Translations under genes and position numbers: made by a program
The notes under the pieces: model-generated
The model's input: only the letters and a program-made list of their open reading frames with translations
Database searches by the model: none
What the model was told of the DNA's origin: nothing
In this document: in pieces, positions 50,422 to 61,471 of the stretch
Layout of the letters: every line of letters starts with the position of its first letter
Numbering within the stretch: position 1 is the first letter of the stretch
Assembly: GCF_003752585.1 (NCBI RefSeq)
Contig: NZ_RKHR01000004.1
Coordinates: 806,001 to 870,000, forward strand
Origin: Sinobacterium caligoides
GTDB taxonomy: Bacteria; Pseudomonadota; Gammaproteobacteria; Pseudomonadales; Sinobacteriaceae
Direction of reading: 5' to 3'
DNA: 64,000 nucleotides

Positions 50422-50535
50422 GGGTAAAGAGTAGCCACAATAAGCTAAAGCGCTGTGCTAGACAGCGATAATGCTTGCTCATTAGAGGATGAGTACCCGA
50501 TGCGCTCGAGTACTCTCCGCTAAGCTGACTAGTAA

Positions 50536-52533
50536 TTAATAACCGTCGGATAGTTGTCGACTAACAAACATCACATTCACCTCCCAGTCAGCGGCATCAT
50601 TATGCGTAGGCTTAGAGGCGCAGATAGCCCAACGTCCTTCATATTCAACCATTTTAACCCTTAACATTTGGTGGCTGTCAAATTCATTTATATCACCGTA
50701 ACCAGAGTCAAAACCGACAATAGCGGCTGTATATTCTCTCGGGGTTAAACTGGAATCGGTATAGTGGCGCAACCAATTACTGTTTTCACCTAATGTATAT
50801 TTCTGAAATATTATCGGTTTTTTATTATTACTATCTTGTATTACAGGGGTTTTTAAATTACTAACCACCTCGAGGGACTGTGCTTTTAGATTAGCGCCAA
50901 TATAGGTGTTGCGCGCCACATGAAAATCAAATCCATCGACAGTCAAGTCGGTAAAAAGCCCCACTTTTTGGTCGCCGACGTGGTTGGCCAGATTGCAATC
51001 AACTTTGGTAACAGGTAAGGATAGTGTTGTATCGCCATGGTCATCGATGCCGTTTAAGTCAACATCAATAAACGCCGTCCCCCTTACACTATTGGGCACA
51101 AAATGCTTAATAACGAATTTAACAAAGCTACGAGAAGGTATCTTTTTGTGCTGACCAGGCGTCCACTCAAAGATTGATAAAGCACCGTTCTGAGCAGTGA
51201 TTTTTTCGAACTCATCAACACCGAGCTTAGTATCCCCGATATACGACTCGATGGCTACCCCCGTCTCAAGGTGTGCGTCAGCAAAGTCAGATGCAGTGTT
51301 ACCGAAAGGGATCTTAATCTGTATATTACCCTGGTCAGAAAAACAAATTTCCTGCTCACTACGGTTATAAACGTATATTGTAATATCATTATCGTGGTGC
51401 GTATTATTAAAAACAATACCGTGTGTCGACGAATAACTGACGCATAAGGGATAGACGATACTAGAGGGTAGATTAAGAATATCCAAGCGTTTATTACGCT
51501 CGCCTGCGATATTACCACCACCTTCGTACGCTAGGTCTTTGTAAGCCAATAATTGATGAGTACTACGCTCACCGAGAGCCCCGTCGGCAGTTCTGTAGGA
51601 GTAATCAAGGTTAATCGACTCACCCGCCTTGAGTGTTGTATCGATTGTTTTGCTCATATAAATCGACCAACTACCATCGTCACTGTTAGCTGTTGAACTA
51701 CGGTTAATGATCCAATTATCATTACTAGCAATCTTAGGGTATGTACTTGGAAAGGCGAAAACAGCATTACGTATGCGCAATTCAAAATGATGATTTTTCG
51801 CCGTCGCTTCATGCTTCGCCGTTAACAGGATCGACTTTTCGGTGATATTGCTAATATTCAACTGTTGCTTTACGTCTGTCACGCCGTCAGCAGTGGTATC
51901 GATAACAAATAGCTTGTTATCAGAGTAATGCTTACAAGGTCCCTCGATATTCTGAACATTAACATCGAGAGGATAATAGTCATTAAAAGACTGTGTTGCT
52001 GGCTCAAAATACATCATCTGATCCACGAGAACCTCTGGAATCGATAATGCTCTTGCGTAATTATGCTGGTGAGCCATTTGCACAGATAAAGCTGCCGTTT
52101 TAAATACGACACTATCACTACTAACTGCAGTAAAGCCAACACTTGCCGTATTGATTAGTTGGCCATCAAGGTATAATGATTGCTTATTTTTTCCTTTGAT
52201 CCAGCAGATATGATGCCAATTACCCACTGTAATCGACACTTCGCTCGGCGATGCAGAGTCAGTTAATTGTAGTTTTCCGCCAGCTTTCAACGACCAGCCT
52301 CTATTGCCGACCAAAAACTCTAACACTGCAGAGATGTCGTCAAGCTTAACCCACAAACTACTGGTAAAGTATCCACCATCCAAGTTTTCTGCGCTCGCCG
52401 AGCCAATCGTGCTCGTGGTATTGGCAGAGAGCTTTGCGCACCAGCCAAAACGCTCACATTCAAGCATCTCGACAGTCGTCACGGCTTCTGTTTGCGATTC
52501 AAAATGTTCTGATATAGGCGATAATAAAGTCAT
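50536..52533 (-). CDS. LamG-domain protein of the large-protein operon
   Basis: A 665-residue protein I cannot assign to a function. Residues about 55-175 look like a concanavalin A-like/LamG module (FTSSLWVKLDDISAVLEFLV, VGNWHHICWIKG, QSLYLDGQLINT), a fold that usually binds glycans or proteins. The rest appears beta-rich and has no catalytic motif that I recognise. There is no signal peptide or membrane segment. A good AGGAAAG site precedes the ATG. It is the last gene of the operon, 46 bases after the 1247-residue protein gene. Composition is A+T-rich like the other four genes. Confidence 0.7.
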   Translation of the reverse strand: MTLLSPISEHFESQTEAVTTVEMLECERFGWCAKLSANTTSTIGSASAENLDGGYFTSSLWVKLDDISAVLEFLVGNRGWSLKAGGKLQLTDSASPSEVSITVGNWHHICWIKGKNKQSLYLDGQLINTASVGFTAVSSDSVVFKTAALSVQMAHQHNYARALSIPEVLVDQMMYFEPATQSFNDYYPLDVNVQNIEGPCKHYSDNKLFVIDTTADGVTDVKQQLNISNITEKSILLTAKHEATAKNHHFELRIRNAVFAFPSTYPKIASNDNWIINRSSTANSDDGSWSIYMSKTIDTTLKAGESINLDYSYRTADGALGERSTHQLLAYKDLAYEGGGNIAGERNKRLDILNLPSSIVYPLCVSYSSTHGIVFNNTHHDNDITIYVYNRSEQEICFSDQGNIQIKIPFGNTASDFADAHLETGVAIESYIGDTKLGVDEFEKITAQNGALSIFEWTPGQHKKIPSRSFVKFVIKHFVPNSVRGTAFIDVDLNGIDDHGDTTLSLPVTKVDCNLANHVGDQKVGLFTDLTVDGFDFHVARNTYIGANLKAQSLEVVSNLKTPVIQDSNNKKPIIFQKYTLGENSNWLRHYTDSSLTPREYTAAIVGFDSGYGDINEFDSHQMLRVKMVEYEGRWAICASKPTHNDAADWEVNVMFVSRQLSDGY

Positions 52534-52579
52534 GATTTCTTTCCTGTTGATTCAACGTGTAGTAATTAAGGGTTAATGG

Positions 52580-55500
52580 TTATGCATCATCCTGATTCGG
52601 TACCGACTCAATCCACCCCTCTATCGCACACACGCGTTGACTGAGTGGCAAAACATTTTCTGGCGGCACAATACCGCCAGCACAACAACTCATCAGAAGT
52701 GGCTCTAAACGTAGCCATTCATCTTTAATATCAGCTAATATATTTTCTGCTGGAGAGATAAAGTAAGCCTTTTCACCTTGCGTACCTTTAACGGGTATCA
52801 ACAAGCTTTTATCCAACAACAATTGCCAATCGCCCTCTTTGTAAGTGGCGGCCTGAATAAATTCTGTTTTATTCACCTGAGGAATGCTGCAGGTTTGCTC
52901 ATACTCACCGTCACTATTGATTTGCTGTAGAGACCAAGTGTCCTGACGAGTCAACGGTAGGCTCATCGTCGACTGCGGTGTTAACAGCGGCGCAGCGAAG
53001 TAACGCTCATGCATTGCCTCTAAACTATGCACATAAAGCATCGGGTCTAAACATAGGCTTTTTTTAGGCACAATACCTGTCGTGGCATGGACGACGCTCT
53101 TTGGGTCCATCAGCATCAACAATTCAATCGGTTCATCATTGAGGCTTTGCTCGATATTATTAACACCCTCTTCATCAACAGAATCAATATAATCAAATTC
53201 TTCAGGCTTGAAATTGGCACCGTCAATCCATCCATCGACATCTTGCATATCTGACTGAGGAAATGATCCGTGCTTATCTAAAGCCCCATTTCTATTGACC
53301 TGCCAGTAGGCAACAAGGCCGTCATCGAGATTGCGGTACTCACCCAGCTTGATCGGAAATTTAACATCGCCATAACAGCGAGAGCTTCGTTTATTGGTCG
53401 CTAAGTCCTTAGATAGAGCAGACCAACTTTTGTTGATCTCCGAAAAACCATAAAGCTGCAAATCCAATACCGCACTCACAACCGCCAATGGCTTAATGCT
53501 AAATCCTTGCGCTTGCTCATTCTCAACATCGGGTTCAATATTCTCTTGAGCGCGCTGTATCGCCTTCTTCAACAAGGGCAAATAATTCTTACCAGTATTA
53601 ACTAAGCGATTATCAGGGTGAAAACTTAACAACTTACTAATGAAGATTTTTAATTTCACATCCTTAATCACCGACAGTGATTGCTTGACGCCAAATTGAT
53701 CGTTCCATTCGCCGTCAGAATTGATACTGCCGATACAGTCTCCGGCAGCACTGTAACAAACAATCGTTTCATCGAAGACGTTATAGTTTATCCAGCCACA
53801 GATGGGTGTCTGTTGCTGAGTCACCGCCTCCAGATGGTTTTTCCAACGAAATGCCAAGCGTAGTGGTTGCAATATACGCGGTGGCGTAAACATATTATTG
53901 CCGATGACATCTCTTTGTGGCTGAGTCACTCTAGAGCAATCCAAATCTTTAAAGCGACCAAAACTATCGATGATCCGCACGCCATTCAATTGCGTTACGC
54001 CACTTTTTATCGGGGTGAATTCATGTCCCAGTGAAGGCTGCTTATAAAAGCCATTGCCCAAGGCTTGATTAACACGATCAGAAAAGTTTTTATCCTGACT
54101 AGCTACTGCAGAAAAAGCTAACGGGTCATCAACACACAATGAAGTATCTTCGCTATACATCAGTAAGTTTTCATGGAAACCATTCAGTTGCTGCGTAAGA
54201 ATATGATTCTTATCATCATCTATATACGCCAAAGCCGCTTTCAGCGTAGTGATCAGCTCGCTTGTTTCGTCAGCCTCAACCTTTGAAGTATGCTCTAATG
54301 CCTCGTCCAACTTATCTCTTATTTGATCTTTTACCTTAAACGTTAACAATGAGCGGCCGTAGACCACATTGGGGTTATCATCGATGACAATGCCCTGTTG
54401 TTTTTTGTAAAAGTAATCAACTGACGCCCCCGGTAATGAAAATTCATTATCATTTAATGGCACCCGATAGCGTGAGGTGATGTAATCGGGCTTATAGTTA
54501 GCTTGATGACTCGTCGAGGCCAATTCATCCTCGGATTCAGCGTGTAAATCCAAGCGCCACTCAACACACAGCGGGTTCCATGGCTGGCTAGTCCACTCCG
54601 TCAGTGAAGCTCCAGACCATGTGACGGTATCAAGCGTGTTGCTTAACCAGTCGATTATTGCCTCTTGACTACTGCCTCCCTCACTACCCTCATATCCAGT
54701 GATGCTATGGTGCTGACAGTCCAACTTGCCATCGGCACCATGACGTGTCGATGGCTTAGCTACATCCCCTTCGATCATCAACGATGGCTCTTTAGCGCGC
54801 CAATATCGCGAACCGGGCGAAACCAGTAAAACCCCTTCGATCAGTTCACTGTTTTCTGAAACGTTTTGCTCCCGACAAAATAGCGTGAATGCACTTAGTA
54901 AGTTCTGCTTCTGAATTTCAGCCTGCTGCGTCATTTCATCGATAAATGAAGGTAACACCTCGATTGACGGTAAAGTTTTTTGCTCCATCATATGACGAAC
55001 TAAATCTGCATCAGGTATTTTCGCATCAGGGTTAACAGGGTAACGACATTGCATGTATTTGCTCCAGTCGCAATATAAAACCTGGCGTAAGGAAGCAAGC
55101 TGTTGCGTTGATTTATCGACTTGATCTAAAGATTCATTCAACTCATCCAGTGTGGATTGATTATCTAGACAAAAATTCTCATAAGCTTTTTTAAATTCAT
55201 CCTTTCTGTCTTTAGGAAATGTCGCGCCTAACAAACTACTAAACGGCGTGTAACACCATGTGATTGCCGAGGAGACGGGGGTGAAGCCTTCCTTATGGCG
55301 AGCTATCTTCAGCCGATTAACAAAATCAATGTTTTCACCTGCCATCGCCTCACTGAATAATGCGGCTTGCAGTTGATTCTCGATACGTATTGCATCCTCT
55401 TCAGAGGTTGTAATATTCTTTGATAAGAAAGTAGCAACCGCCTCAGTGCTGGTTTTTGCAAAGCTAAGGTGTGAGTTGCCAATCGCAACATTATCGTTAA

Positions 55501-56323
55501 GACTCAACTCAGAGCTAAATATAACACTGCCAAAATAGACTGCTTGATTAGCAACAGGCATATCGTCAGGCAAACACCAGCTGGCAACATCATCCGCTAA
55601 GGCCTGTTGAGAAATGGCCTCACCACCTTGTTCTGGCTGGAGATATTTACGTACAAAATCATTATTTATATCACTATGCCAGCCATAGACACGATACTCA
55701 TAATCGGCAACGTCCGCCGTCGAGATTTCGTCATCATAAGCACCAAAGACGCTATAGCACTCAGTGTATAATGTCGAAAAGTAAGGCGTCCCCCACCCCA
55801 ATACCGTGAGTTTATCGACATATTCATGTTTGGCATTAACAGCCTGATCAGACTGCCACTGCTCTAACGTTAGCTGTCTACCAAGATAGCGGTAAGGTGG
55901 CATCCCTTTTATTCTTTTATTCGGCTCTGGGATTTGCACTGCGCGCTCAGGTGTCACATGCGGCGGGTATAAATAGTCACTTTCAACCACCCACTGTTTG
56001 ATCGTTTTGTCTGAGGTTTTAATACGCTGTATTAGCCATCGATTAGGGACCTCGGGCATATCAAGATCGCCCGCATGATTGTTACCCTTAGTCAGAGCAT
56101 CAGGAAGCGCCCAATGAAAATGCACACCTTTAGGTAAGCTCGCCATATTATTAAAGGCACGACGCGCTACAGTTGACGATAAAAAAGCTTGCTGTGAATT
56201 AACGTCAATATTATTAATGTTTTGATATGGTAGTTTTTCAAAGGTTTCAGATGCGCCAACAACAGGTTCTACATCACTGGCAACCAGAGCATCAACCTGG
56301 ATCGGGATACAGAGAAGGTTCAT
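52580..56323 (-). CDS. Very large conserved-type protein of unknown function (1247 residues)
   Basis: I cannot name a function. The N-terminal 140 residues carry the distinctive GVHFHWALPDALTKG and MPEVPNRWLIQRI segments; later blocks include NPLCVEWRLDLHAE (about 578), PPRILQPLRLAFRWKN (about 815), PICGWINYNVFDETIVCYSA (about 838) and LCLDPMLYVHSLEAMHERYFAAPLL. From memory these blocks recur in large hypothetical proteins of unrelated bacteria, but no domain name can be given. A possible coiled-coil lies near residues 385-420. No signal peptide. Its ATG overlaps the stop of the previous gene (ATGA), implying translational coupling and similar stoichiometry. Confidence 0.75.
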   Translation of the reverse strand: MNLLCIPIQVDALVASDVEPVVGASETFEKLPYQNINNIDVNSQQAFLSSTVARRAFNNMASLPKGVHFHWALPDALTKGNNHAGDLDMPEVPNRWLIQRIKTSDKTIKQWVVESDYLYPPHVTPERAVQIPEPNKRIKGMPPYRYLGRQLTLEQWQSDQAVNAKHEYVDKLTVLGWGTPYFSTLYTECYSVFGAYDDEISTADVADYEYRVYGWHSDINNDFVRKYLQPEQGGEAISQQALADDVASWCLPDDMPVANQAVYFGSVIFSSELSLNDNVAIGNSHLSFAKTSTEAVATFLSKNITTSEEDAIRIENQLQAALFSEAMAGENIDFVNRLKIARHKEGFTPVSSAITWCYTPFSSLLGATFPKDRKDEFKKAYENFCLDNQSTLDELNESLDQVDKSTQQLASLRQVLYCDWSKYMQCRYPVNPDAKIPDADLVRHMMEQKTLPSIEVLPSFIDEMTQQAEIQKQNLLSAFTLFCREQNVSENSELIEGVLLVSPGSRYWRAKEPSLMIEGDVAKPSTRHGADGKLDCQHHSITGYEGSEGGSSQEAIIDWLSNTLDTVTWSGASLTEWTSQPWNPLCVEWRLDLHAESEDELASTSHQANYKPDYITSRYRVPLNDNEFSLPGASVDYFYKKQQGIVIDDNPNVVYGRSLLTFKVKDQIRDKLDEALEHTSKVEADETSELITTLKAALAYIDDDKNHILTQQLNGFHENLLMYSEDTSLCVDDPLAFSAVASQDKNFSDRVNQALGNGFYKQPSLGHEFTPIKSGVTQLNGVRIIDSFGRFKDLDCSRVTQPQRDVIGNNMFTPPRILQPLRLAFRWKNHLEAVTQQQTPICGWINYNVFDETIVCYSAAGDCIGSINSDGEWNDQFGVKQSLSVIKDVKLKIFISKLLSFHPDNRLVNTGKNYLPLLKKAIQRAQENIEPDVENEQAQGFSIKPLAVVSAVLDLQLYGFSEINKSWSALSKDLATNKRSSRCYGDVKFPIKLGEYRNLDDGLVAYWQVNRNGALDKHGSFPQSDMQDVDGWIDGANFKPEEFDYIDSVDEEGVNNIEQSLNDEPIELLMLMDPKSVVHATTGIVPKKSLCLDPMLYVHSLEAMHERYFAAPLLTPQSTMSLPLTRQDTWSLQQINSDGEYEQTCSIPQVNKTEFIQAATYKEGDWQLLLDKSLLIPVKGTQGEKAYFISPAENILADIKDEWLRLEPLLMSCCAGGIVPPENVLPLSQRVCAIEGWIESVPNQDDA

Positions 56324-58566
56324 CCGTTTTCTCCTAACTTATAAATCGCTTTGGGCTCACCTTCAATTAAGTAACGCCCAAGTTGGGCAGGGCTGATTGA
56401 AGATGTATTTGAGTCTAATGTTTTTTTGTAATCTTCACTAACTTCATCAGAACCATCAAGAGTGCTATAAAAAAGACTGCACAACACACCTACGTTGATG
56501 ATTTTTCGGTTAGAGTCATAAAAAGGGACAGCGAACTTATCAACAGTATTTACCCCTTGCACCACTGACTTATTTAAAGGATCACCCATGTCAACACCGT
56601 AGTGCAGACTCTCTAATGGCAGCGCCAAGGAAACACTTTTAAATGGTTCTTTGGCAAGGTAAACCTGTGCATCATGCGCAAGACGATGTTCAATTAAAAA
56701 ATCTTTTTCATTACTCGCCTGTGTATCTGACGAAAACTTAGCATCTAATTGCGGATACGACCAAACAACATCCGAACGCAATATCATGCCATGACTAGGA
56801 ATTTTTTCTTTCAGCGTATTATGCATATCCGAGAACAGTTGATAAGTCGACTTAGGTCGACCGCCTAAACTAATCGCGCCAAGCCACAAACTTTGTACCC
56901 ACTGAGCGTCAATATTGAAGACACGTATAGTCCGCCGTGGTAATAAATGATTATCAGGCAATAAATACCACGAAGGGATACTGTTCAGGTGGGCCAAATC
57001 AAATAACCAGCGCTCTATCACTGATCGTTCCTTTGACGATGTGTCTTTATTTAGTTTGGCATACGGCAATTGTTTAATCGTAATGCCGGCAGCAAGCGCT
57101 GACTCTTTACGGTATTCTTCATCTGTATTCAGTCGTACATAGCGCTCTTTTTTACGCTTGTAATTCATTAATGCTTGCATAAAGCCAGGCTTAGACAAGG
57201 ATAAAAAACGCCCCAACTCATAGGCGGCGGCATGACTGATATTAAACATGCCATCCTCTTCCATATAGACCAACAATTTATCAGCATCCGTTGCCTCGTA
57301 TTGATCGTCGCCTGTACGCCCTCGCTGCTCATCACTTAAATGTATCTTACTGGCACCGCCTACATCACAGGGTGCTAGAGGCCCTCGGTACCAAGAGACT
57401 GAATGATCACCCAAACGGAATTTGTGCGACATCCCTGTTAAACCCGATTCTAGACGCGCACGAAGGCTACCAGCGTCAGCAATCTTATCAACGGGAAGAC
57501 GCAGGGAGTCGACATCCAACTGTTTACAGCGGGCAGAGAAATTAATTGGATTCTTTATACAGCTAAACCACCAATGATAAGTTACTAGTAGACGGACACG
57601 TTTGACCTTCTGATCATCCATCTCAGCTAATATCGTTTCATCTAAGTAATTCTCCAGAGAAACGAGCAGTGAATAATGACGCATACCCTGGGGATAACAT
57701 TCAGTATCCGTTTGAGCAAAACGGTTGGCAATGAGAACGGAGCTTTCTCGTAACAAGCGAAAGCAAGATAAATTATTACTCGCTAGAGTGTCATCGAACT
57801 CCAACATATAATCTTCTTCAACCGTCTTTACCAGCCAGCTCATCCCCTCCTTGACGACTGCTATTTTGCTTGAGGCAGACGGAATATGAAGCAGATCAAG
57901 AACACTGGTTTGCATTAGATCGAGTAAACCGACCTCTTTATCAGATATGGTTACGACGACTTTATCAGAGACTGTATCCGGGACAAATCGACGGCGAATA
58001 TGAGCAAGTTTTTTAAGCTCAAGCTTTTGCTTAACAACCATATCCTTAAACAAACCGATATCGACATCGATATAACTCATTACTTGTTCATGACCTGACA
58101 AACTGTCATCCGTTGCTAATGAGTTATATTGATTCGTCGGAAAATAAACCCCATCAATTGGTTGTCTAAAGTCTGCAATACTCCCAGCAACAGGCGCAGT
58201 CGCCAAGCCCTGGTCAATGTCAGCCTGATTAATCAACATTAGAAACAGCCAAGGCTCATAATCTTCACCCCCATCCGAATAGGCCGATCTGGCCCATGGT
58301 AACGAGGGTTTTTTGAGCGCAATATGTGGGATGGTATCGGAATATTCTCCGGTCTCACCTTTCGGTGGATATTGCGCATAAATATCTTCAGCGTTGATCG
58401 CTACACGCTCACACCTAACGCGAATGCTTAGCTCTTCCAACGTATCACTGTATTGCTCAAGACCATCAGGCGAGCTATAACGGTGCGATGTGGTAAATGT
58501 GTAGTCACCCATTTCTAGCTGGGGCTTACGGTAATCGATAAATTGTAGTTGATCTTCAGACATCAT
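56320..58566 (-). CDS. Large protein of unknown function (748 residues)
   Basis: No function can be assigned. Blocks near the N-terminus, DYTFTTSHRYSS, AEDIYAQYPPKGETGEYSD and TIPHIALKKPSLPWARSAYS, look like conserved-family sequence, and FNIDAQWVQSLWLGAISLGG lies near residue 560. No signal peptide or membrane helix is apparent. AGGAAAAG precedes two consecutive ATG codons (58566, 58563), either of which may be used. It lies 15 bases after the DUF6603-like gene and overlaps the next gene by four bases, so it is translationally linked to both. Confidence 0.75.
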   Translation of the reverse strand: MMSEDQLQFIDYRKPQLEMGDYTFTTSHRYSSPDGLEQYSDTLEELSIRVRCERVAINAEDIYAQYPPKGETGEYSDTIPHIALKKPSLPWARSAYSDGGEDYEPWLFLMLINQADIDQGLATAPVAGSIADFRQPIDGVYFPTNQYNSLATDDSLSGHEQVMSYIDVDIGLFKDMVVKQKLELKKLAHIRRRFVPDTVSDKVVVTISDKEVGLLDLMQTSVLDLLHIPSASSKIAVVKEGMSWLVKTVEEDYMLEFDDTLASNNLSCFRLLRESSVLIANRFAQTDTECYPQGMRHYSLLVSLENYLDETILAEMDDQKVKRVRLLVTYHWWFSCIKNPINFSARCKQLDVDSLRLPVDKIADAGSLRARLESGLTGMSHKFRLGDHSVSWYRGPLAPCDVGGASKIHLSDEQRGRTGDDQYEATDADKLLVYMEEDGMFNISHAAAYELGRFLSLSKPGFMQALMNYKRKKERYVRLNTDEEYRKESALAAGITIKQLPYAKLNKDTSSKERSVIERWLFDLAHLNSIPSWYLLPDNHLLPRRTIRVFNIDAQWVQSLWLGAISLGGRPKSTYQLFSDMHNTLKEKIPSHGMILRSDVVWSYPQLDAKFSSDTQASNEKDFLIEHRLAHDAQVYLAKEPFKSVSLALPLESLHYGVDMGDPLNKSVVQGVNTVDKFAVPFYDSNRKIINVGVLCSLFYSTLDGSDEVSEDYKKTLDSNTSSISPAQLGRYLIEGEPKAIYKLGENG

Positions 58567-58581
58567 CTTTTCCTATCCCCA

Positions 58582-61458
58582 TCAAAGGGCAGCCGATTGT
58601 GTTAAAGGCGTGCCAATAAAGGCCGATTCAAGGTCATTTTTCATCAAGTTAACCGTAGGTTGGCAATCAAGGTCGAAGAAATCGACAACCTTCTTTCTTT
58701 GATCTTTTACCGCCTGAGTGGTTAATGTATTCTTTATTTTTTCACTGTTTTTTGTAGCGTCATGACAAAAATCACCCTTGATAGCTTCTCCCCACTGCCA
58801 ATTAGCATCGCTCTCTTCGAGATCAGAAAAACTAAAGTCACTGGCATTAAGCGCTTCAGTAAAGCCCGGAGGAGCTGTCAGTTCAGGGGTAATAACTAGT
58901 CCAGATAGCAAGTCAACCGTTGTCCCTTTTTCACTAATTTTAGCGACTAAGTCTTTTCCCCAGACAGCTTTTGGGTAACGTTTATTTTCCGGGCTTATAA
59001 CAAACGATGACGCACCTGATCCGGTCACTTCGACATCAATCTCCCAGTCCTCTTGGCTTATTTTAACGCCCCCCATAGGCGCGATATTGACGGCTTTAGC
59101 ATTATCGAAATGATTATTGCCATTAAGGCTAATGTTATTGAGCGGAATTATGCTGCTGACTTTTAATTCGAATATATCGGGATCAATGAGACTCCATGCT
59201 TTACTCTCTTCACGCACTCCCTTAGTGATACTCGCGTCTAACTGCTTATCTATAGGAGGAATCTGCTCCGTCTCAAACTTTCTCCAGGTGATTGCTTCAA
59301 CGGCTTTATTAGACCTGCTTCCAAAGTCAAAACTGAAACTAAAGATAATCCAATGGACTTCTGCTTCGCCAGAAAAATCGGGGCCATAAACGTCAAGTTT
59401 GGCCGATAATTCAGCCCTAAAAGTTTTTGAAAGCCAGCCCCACCCCAGTGTCACCTCAGCGCCAATTGCAACACCAAAGTGCGCCTGGTAATGGAAGGGT
59501 TGCCAATAAATAATAAAATTCATATCGGCATTGAACCAAGCCTTGACCCTGCCGCAGGATAAATTAGCACTAACTCCAGCGCCCGCCATAATCGCAATCG
59601 GCGTTAATGCCGCATACATTTCGCCCTTAAAATAAATACTATCAGAAACCTGCCAACTTATACCCAAGCGCGGCACAGACGGATAATGGTCGGGCACATA
59701 AAAGTCCGGGTGATAGCCACCCATTGAAACAACGAAATCGCCCTTATGCTCTCCGTTAAACCAGCTACTAAATGCAAAACCGCCGGTCAAACGACAACGG
59801 CGCGATAATACGTAACTGTTATCAGTAAGCTGAGCCTGCAGACTAACAACACCCTCCGCCATATCAAAAGACATTCGATACGCCATTTCAATCGCAATAA
59901 CGGGGTTATCGACCGCCATAGGCAAACGCATATCCGATATGCCGACAAGATGAATTCCTAGGTTCTGCCCGAACTCAACCATTAGTACCGCTGTGGATTC
60001 AACCTGTTTATAAGTATTGAAATGTATGCCAGCACAAACTAAATACTGGCCAGACACCGCCGGTAAGTATTTGCTTAACGCATCAAAACGCTTACGGACA
60101 ATCGCCAAGGATTTACTGTCATCAACGCCTGAGTCTCCTATTGGATCACCACCTAAGGCGGTCACCAACGGGAACTCATTGACCTCATTAACTGGCGGTA
60201 CTAGCACATCTCGGTTATAACCAAAGCCGAGCGCAAGGCCTTCAACAAAAAAAGCAGGATCTCCACCGATGGGCATATTCAGTGCAAGATAAGCAAATAG
60301 GCTCTGGTCACCGTTGTCTAATTGCGAATAGATACCTAAGGCTGTTAAAGAAAGCGCCTTAGTCTTTAGCGATAACTGCCCTAAATATTCATCACGGGAG
60401 GCGCCGTGACCATCATCAATAGTTTTACGTAAGAAACCGCCGCTCAGAGAAAAACCTGACGTCTGTAAATCAAGGTACAAACCAGAAAGATCAAAGCTCA
60501 AGCCATCTAGGTCGCCACTCATCAACGCTTTCACGTTTAGCTTCAGATTCATATCCAGAAGATACATTTGGAAGTTAGCTAGATTCAAGGCACCATCCAT
60601 ACCTAGGATCAGCTCGCCATCTTGGTAAGCAAGCCCTAAACCGTTGACGGTAATAGGGCCTAATGAACGGCCAACACTTGCGGATGTATTCGATGATTTA
60701 GGAGTATCATCAGAGCCGTCGAGTGGATTTTCGGCCGCGCTTATTTTAGCATCCGCTAACGCTTTGCTTTTCGCCGTACTTCTCTGCAAGGGAAGCACAA
60801 GAGGAATCGTCATATCATCAAGGTCAACCTCAACAGCAATTGAGAACCCTGGGTTAGACTTTGCCGACAATCCGCCTCTTATTTTTTCTGGCAAGTACTC
60901 TTCGAGCTTTATTGATTGATCAAAATTACTGCTCGCATAGATGATTGAAGCATTCTTCAACTGCATCGTCGGCAGCGATTTCGCATCCACCAGCGGCATA
61001 ATTTCTGTTAAGTCTTGTTCATAGGTTGACGCTATCGACAATAGTGTATGACGCTTATCGCTAACAGAGTTACTAGAAGTTTCTGTTGTTGATTTTTTTA
61101 CAGAGAGCAAGGTAACTGATAAATAGGCTGTACTAATATGTAACCAACCGGCTTCGTCTTCCGGGTACCAGCCAAAATCAAGCTCGCTAATATCAAAATC
61201 GACGATTTCTGCTAAAGACTCTTCAAGCTCAACATCGAAGTTTTTCAACAGCGTTGCCAGATTTATTTTAGAATCTTTAGCATCAATCCCATCAATATAT
61301 TTAAAGAAATCCCCTCCTGTAAGCGACCCGTAATAATATTTTTTATTATCGAGAAATTTTTGCTCAACAGATGGCGTAATGATTGAATCGCCAATCTCAA
61401 GACGTAGAGCCAGTGAGGTGCCAGGGGTATTCGAATTACTTTTCTCTATATTATTCAT
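58582..61458 (-). CDS. DUF6603-like large beta-rich protein
   Basis: A 958-residue protein. The central part (about 270-720) is made of many amphipathic beta-like repeats: LGLAYQDGELILGMDGALNL, MNLKLNVKALMSGDLDGLSF, LSGLYLDLQTSGFSLSGGFL. It contains FFVEGLALGFGYNRDVLVPP, which I associate with DUF6603, a domain of unknown function seen in bacteria and fungi. No signal peptide is seen. The start is uncertain: an ATG at 61482 overlaps the small upstream gene but has no ribosome-binding site, whereas the one at 61458 has GGGA upstream. Biochemical role unknown; repeated sheets suggest a long structural or amphipathic protein. Confidence 0.72.
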   Translation of the reverse strand: MNNIEKSNSNTPGTSLALRLEIGDSIITPSVEQKFLDNKKYYYGSLTGGDFFKYIDGIDAKDSKINLATLLKNFDVELEESLAEIVDFDISELDFGWYPEDEAGWLHISTAYLSVTLLSVKKSTTETSSNSVSDKRHTLLSIASTYEQDLTEIMPLVDAKSLPTMQLKNASIIYASSNFDQSIKLEEYLPEKIRGGLSAKSNPGFSIAVEVDLDDMTIPLVLPLQRSTAKSKALADAKISAAENPLDGSDDTPKSSNTSASVGRSLGPITVNGLGLAYQDGELILGMDGALNLANFQMYLLDMNLKLNVKALMSGDLDGLSFDLSGLYLDLQTSGFSLSGGFLRKTIDDGHGASRDEYLGQLSLKTKALSLTALGIYSQLDNGDQSLFAYLALNMPIGGDPAFFVEGLALGFGYNRDVLVPPVNEVNEFPLVTALGGDPIGDSGVDDSKSLAIVRKRFDALSKYLPAVSGQYLVCAGIHFNTYKQVESTAVLMVEFGQNLGIHLVGISDMRLPMAVDNPVIAIEMAYRMSFDMAEGVVSLQAQLTDNSYVLSRRCRLTGGFAFSSWFNGEHKGDFVVSMGGYHPDFYVPDHYPSVPRLGISWQVSDSIYFKGEMYAALTPIAIMAGAGVSANLSCGRVKAWFNADMNFIIYWQPFHYQAHFGVAIGAEVTLGWGWLSKTFRAELSAKLDVYGPDFSGEAEVHWIIFSFSFDFGSRSNKAVEAITWRKFETEQIPPIDKQLDASITKGVREESKAWSLIDPDIFELKVSSIIPLNNISLNGNNHFDNAKAVNIAPMGGVKISQEDWEIDVEVTGSGASSFVISPENKRYPKAVWGKDLVAKISEKGTTVDLLSGLVITPELTAPPGFTEALNASDFSFSDLEESDANWQWGEAIKGDFCHDATKNSEKIKNTLTTQAVKDQRKKVVDFFDLDCQPTVNLMKNDLESAFIGTPLTQSAAL

Positions 61459-61471
61459 GTTAAAATCCCAA

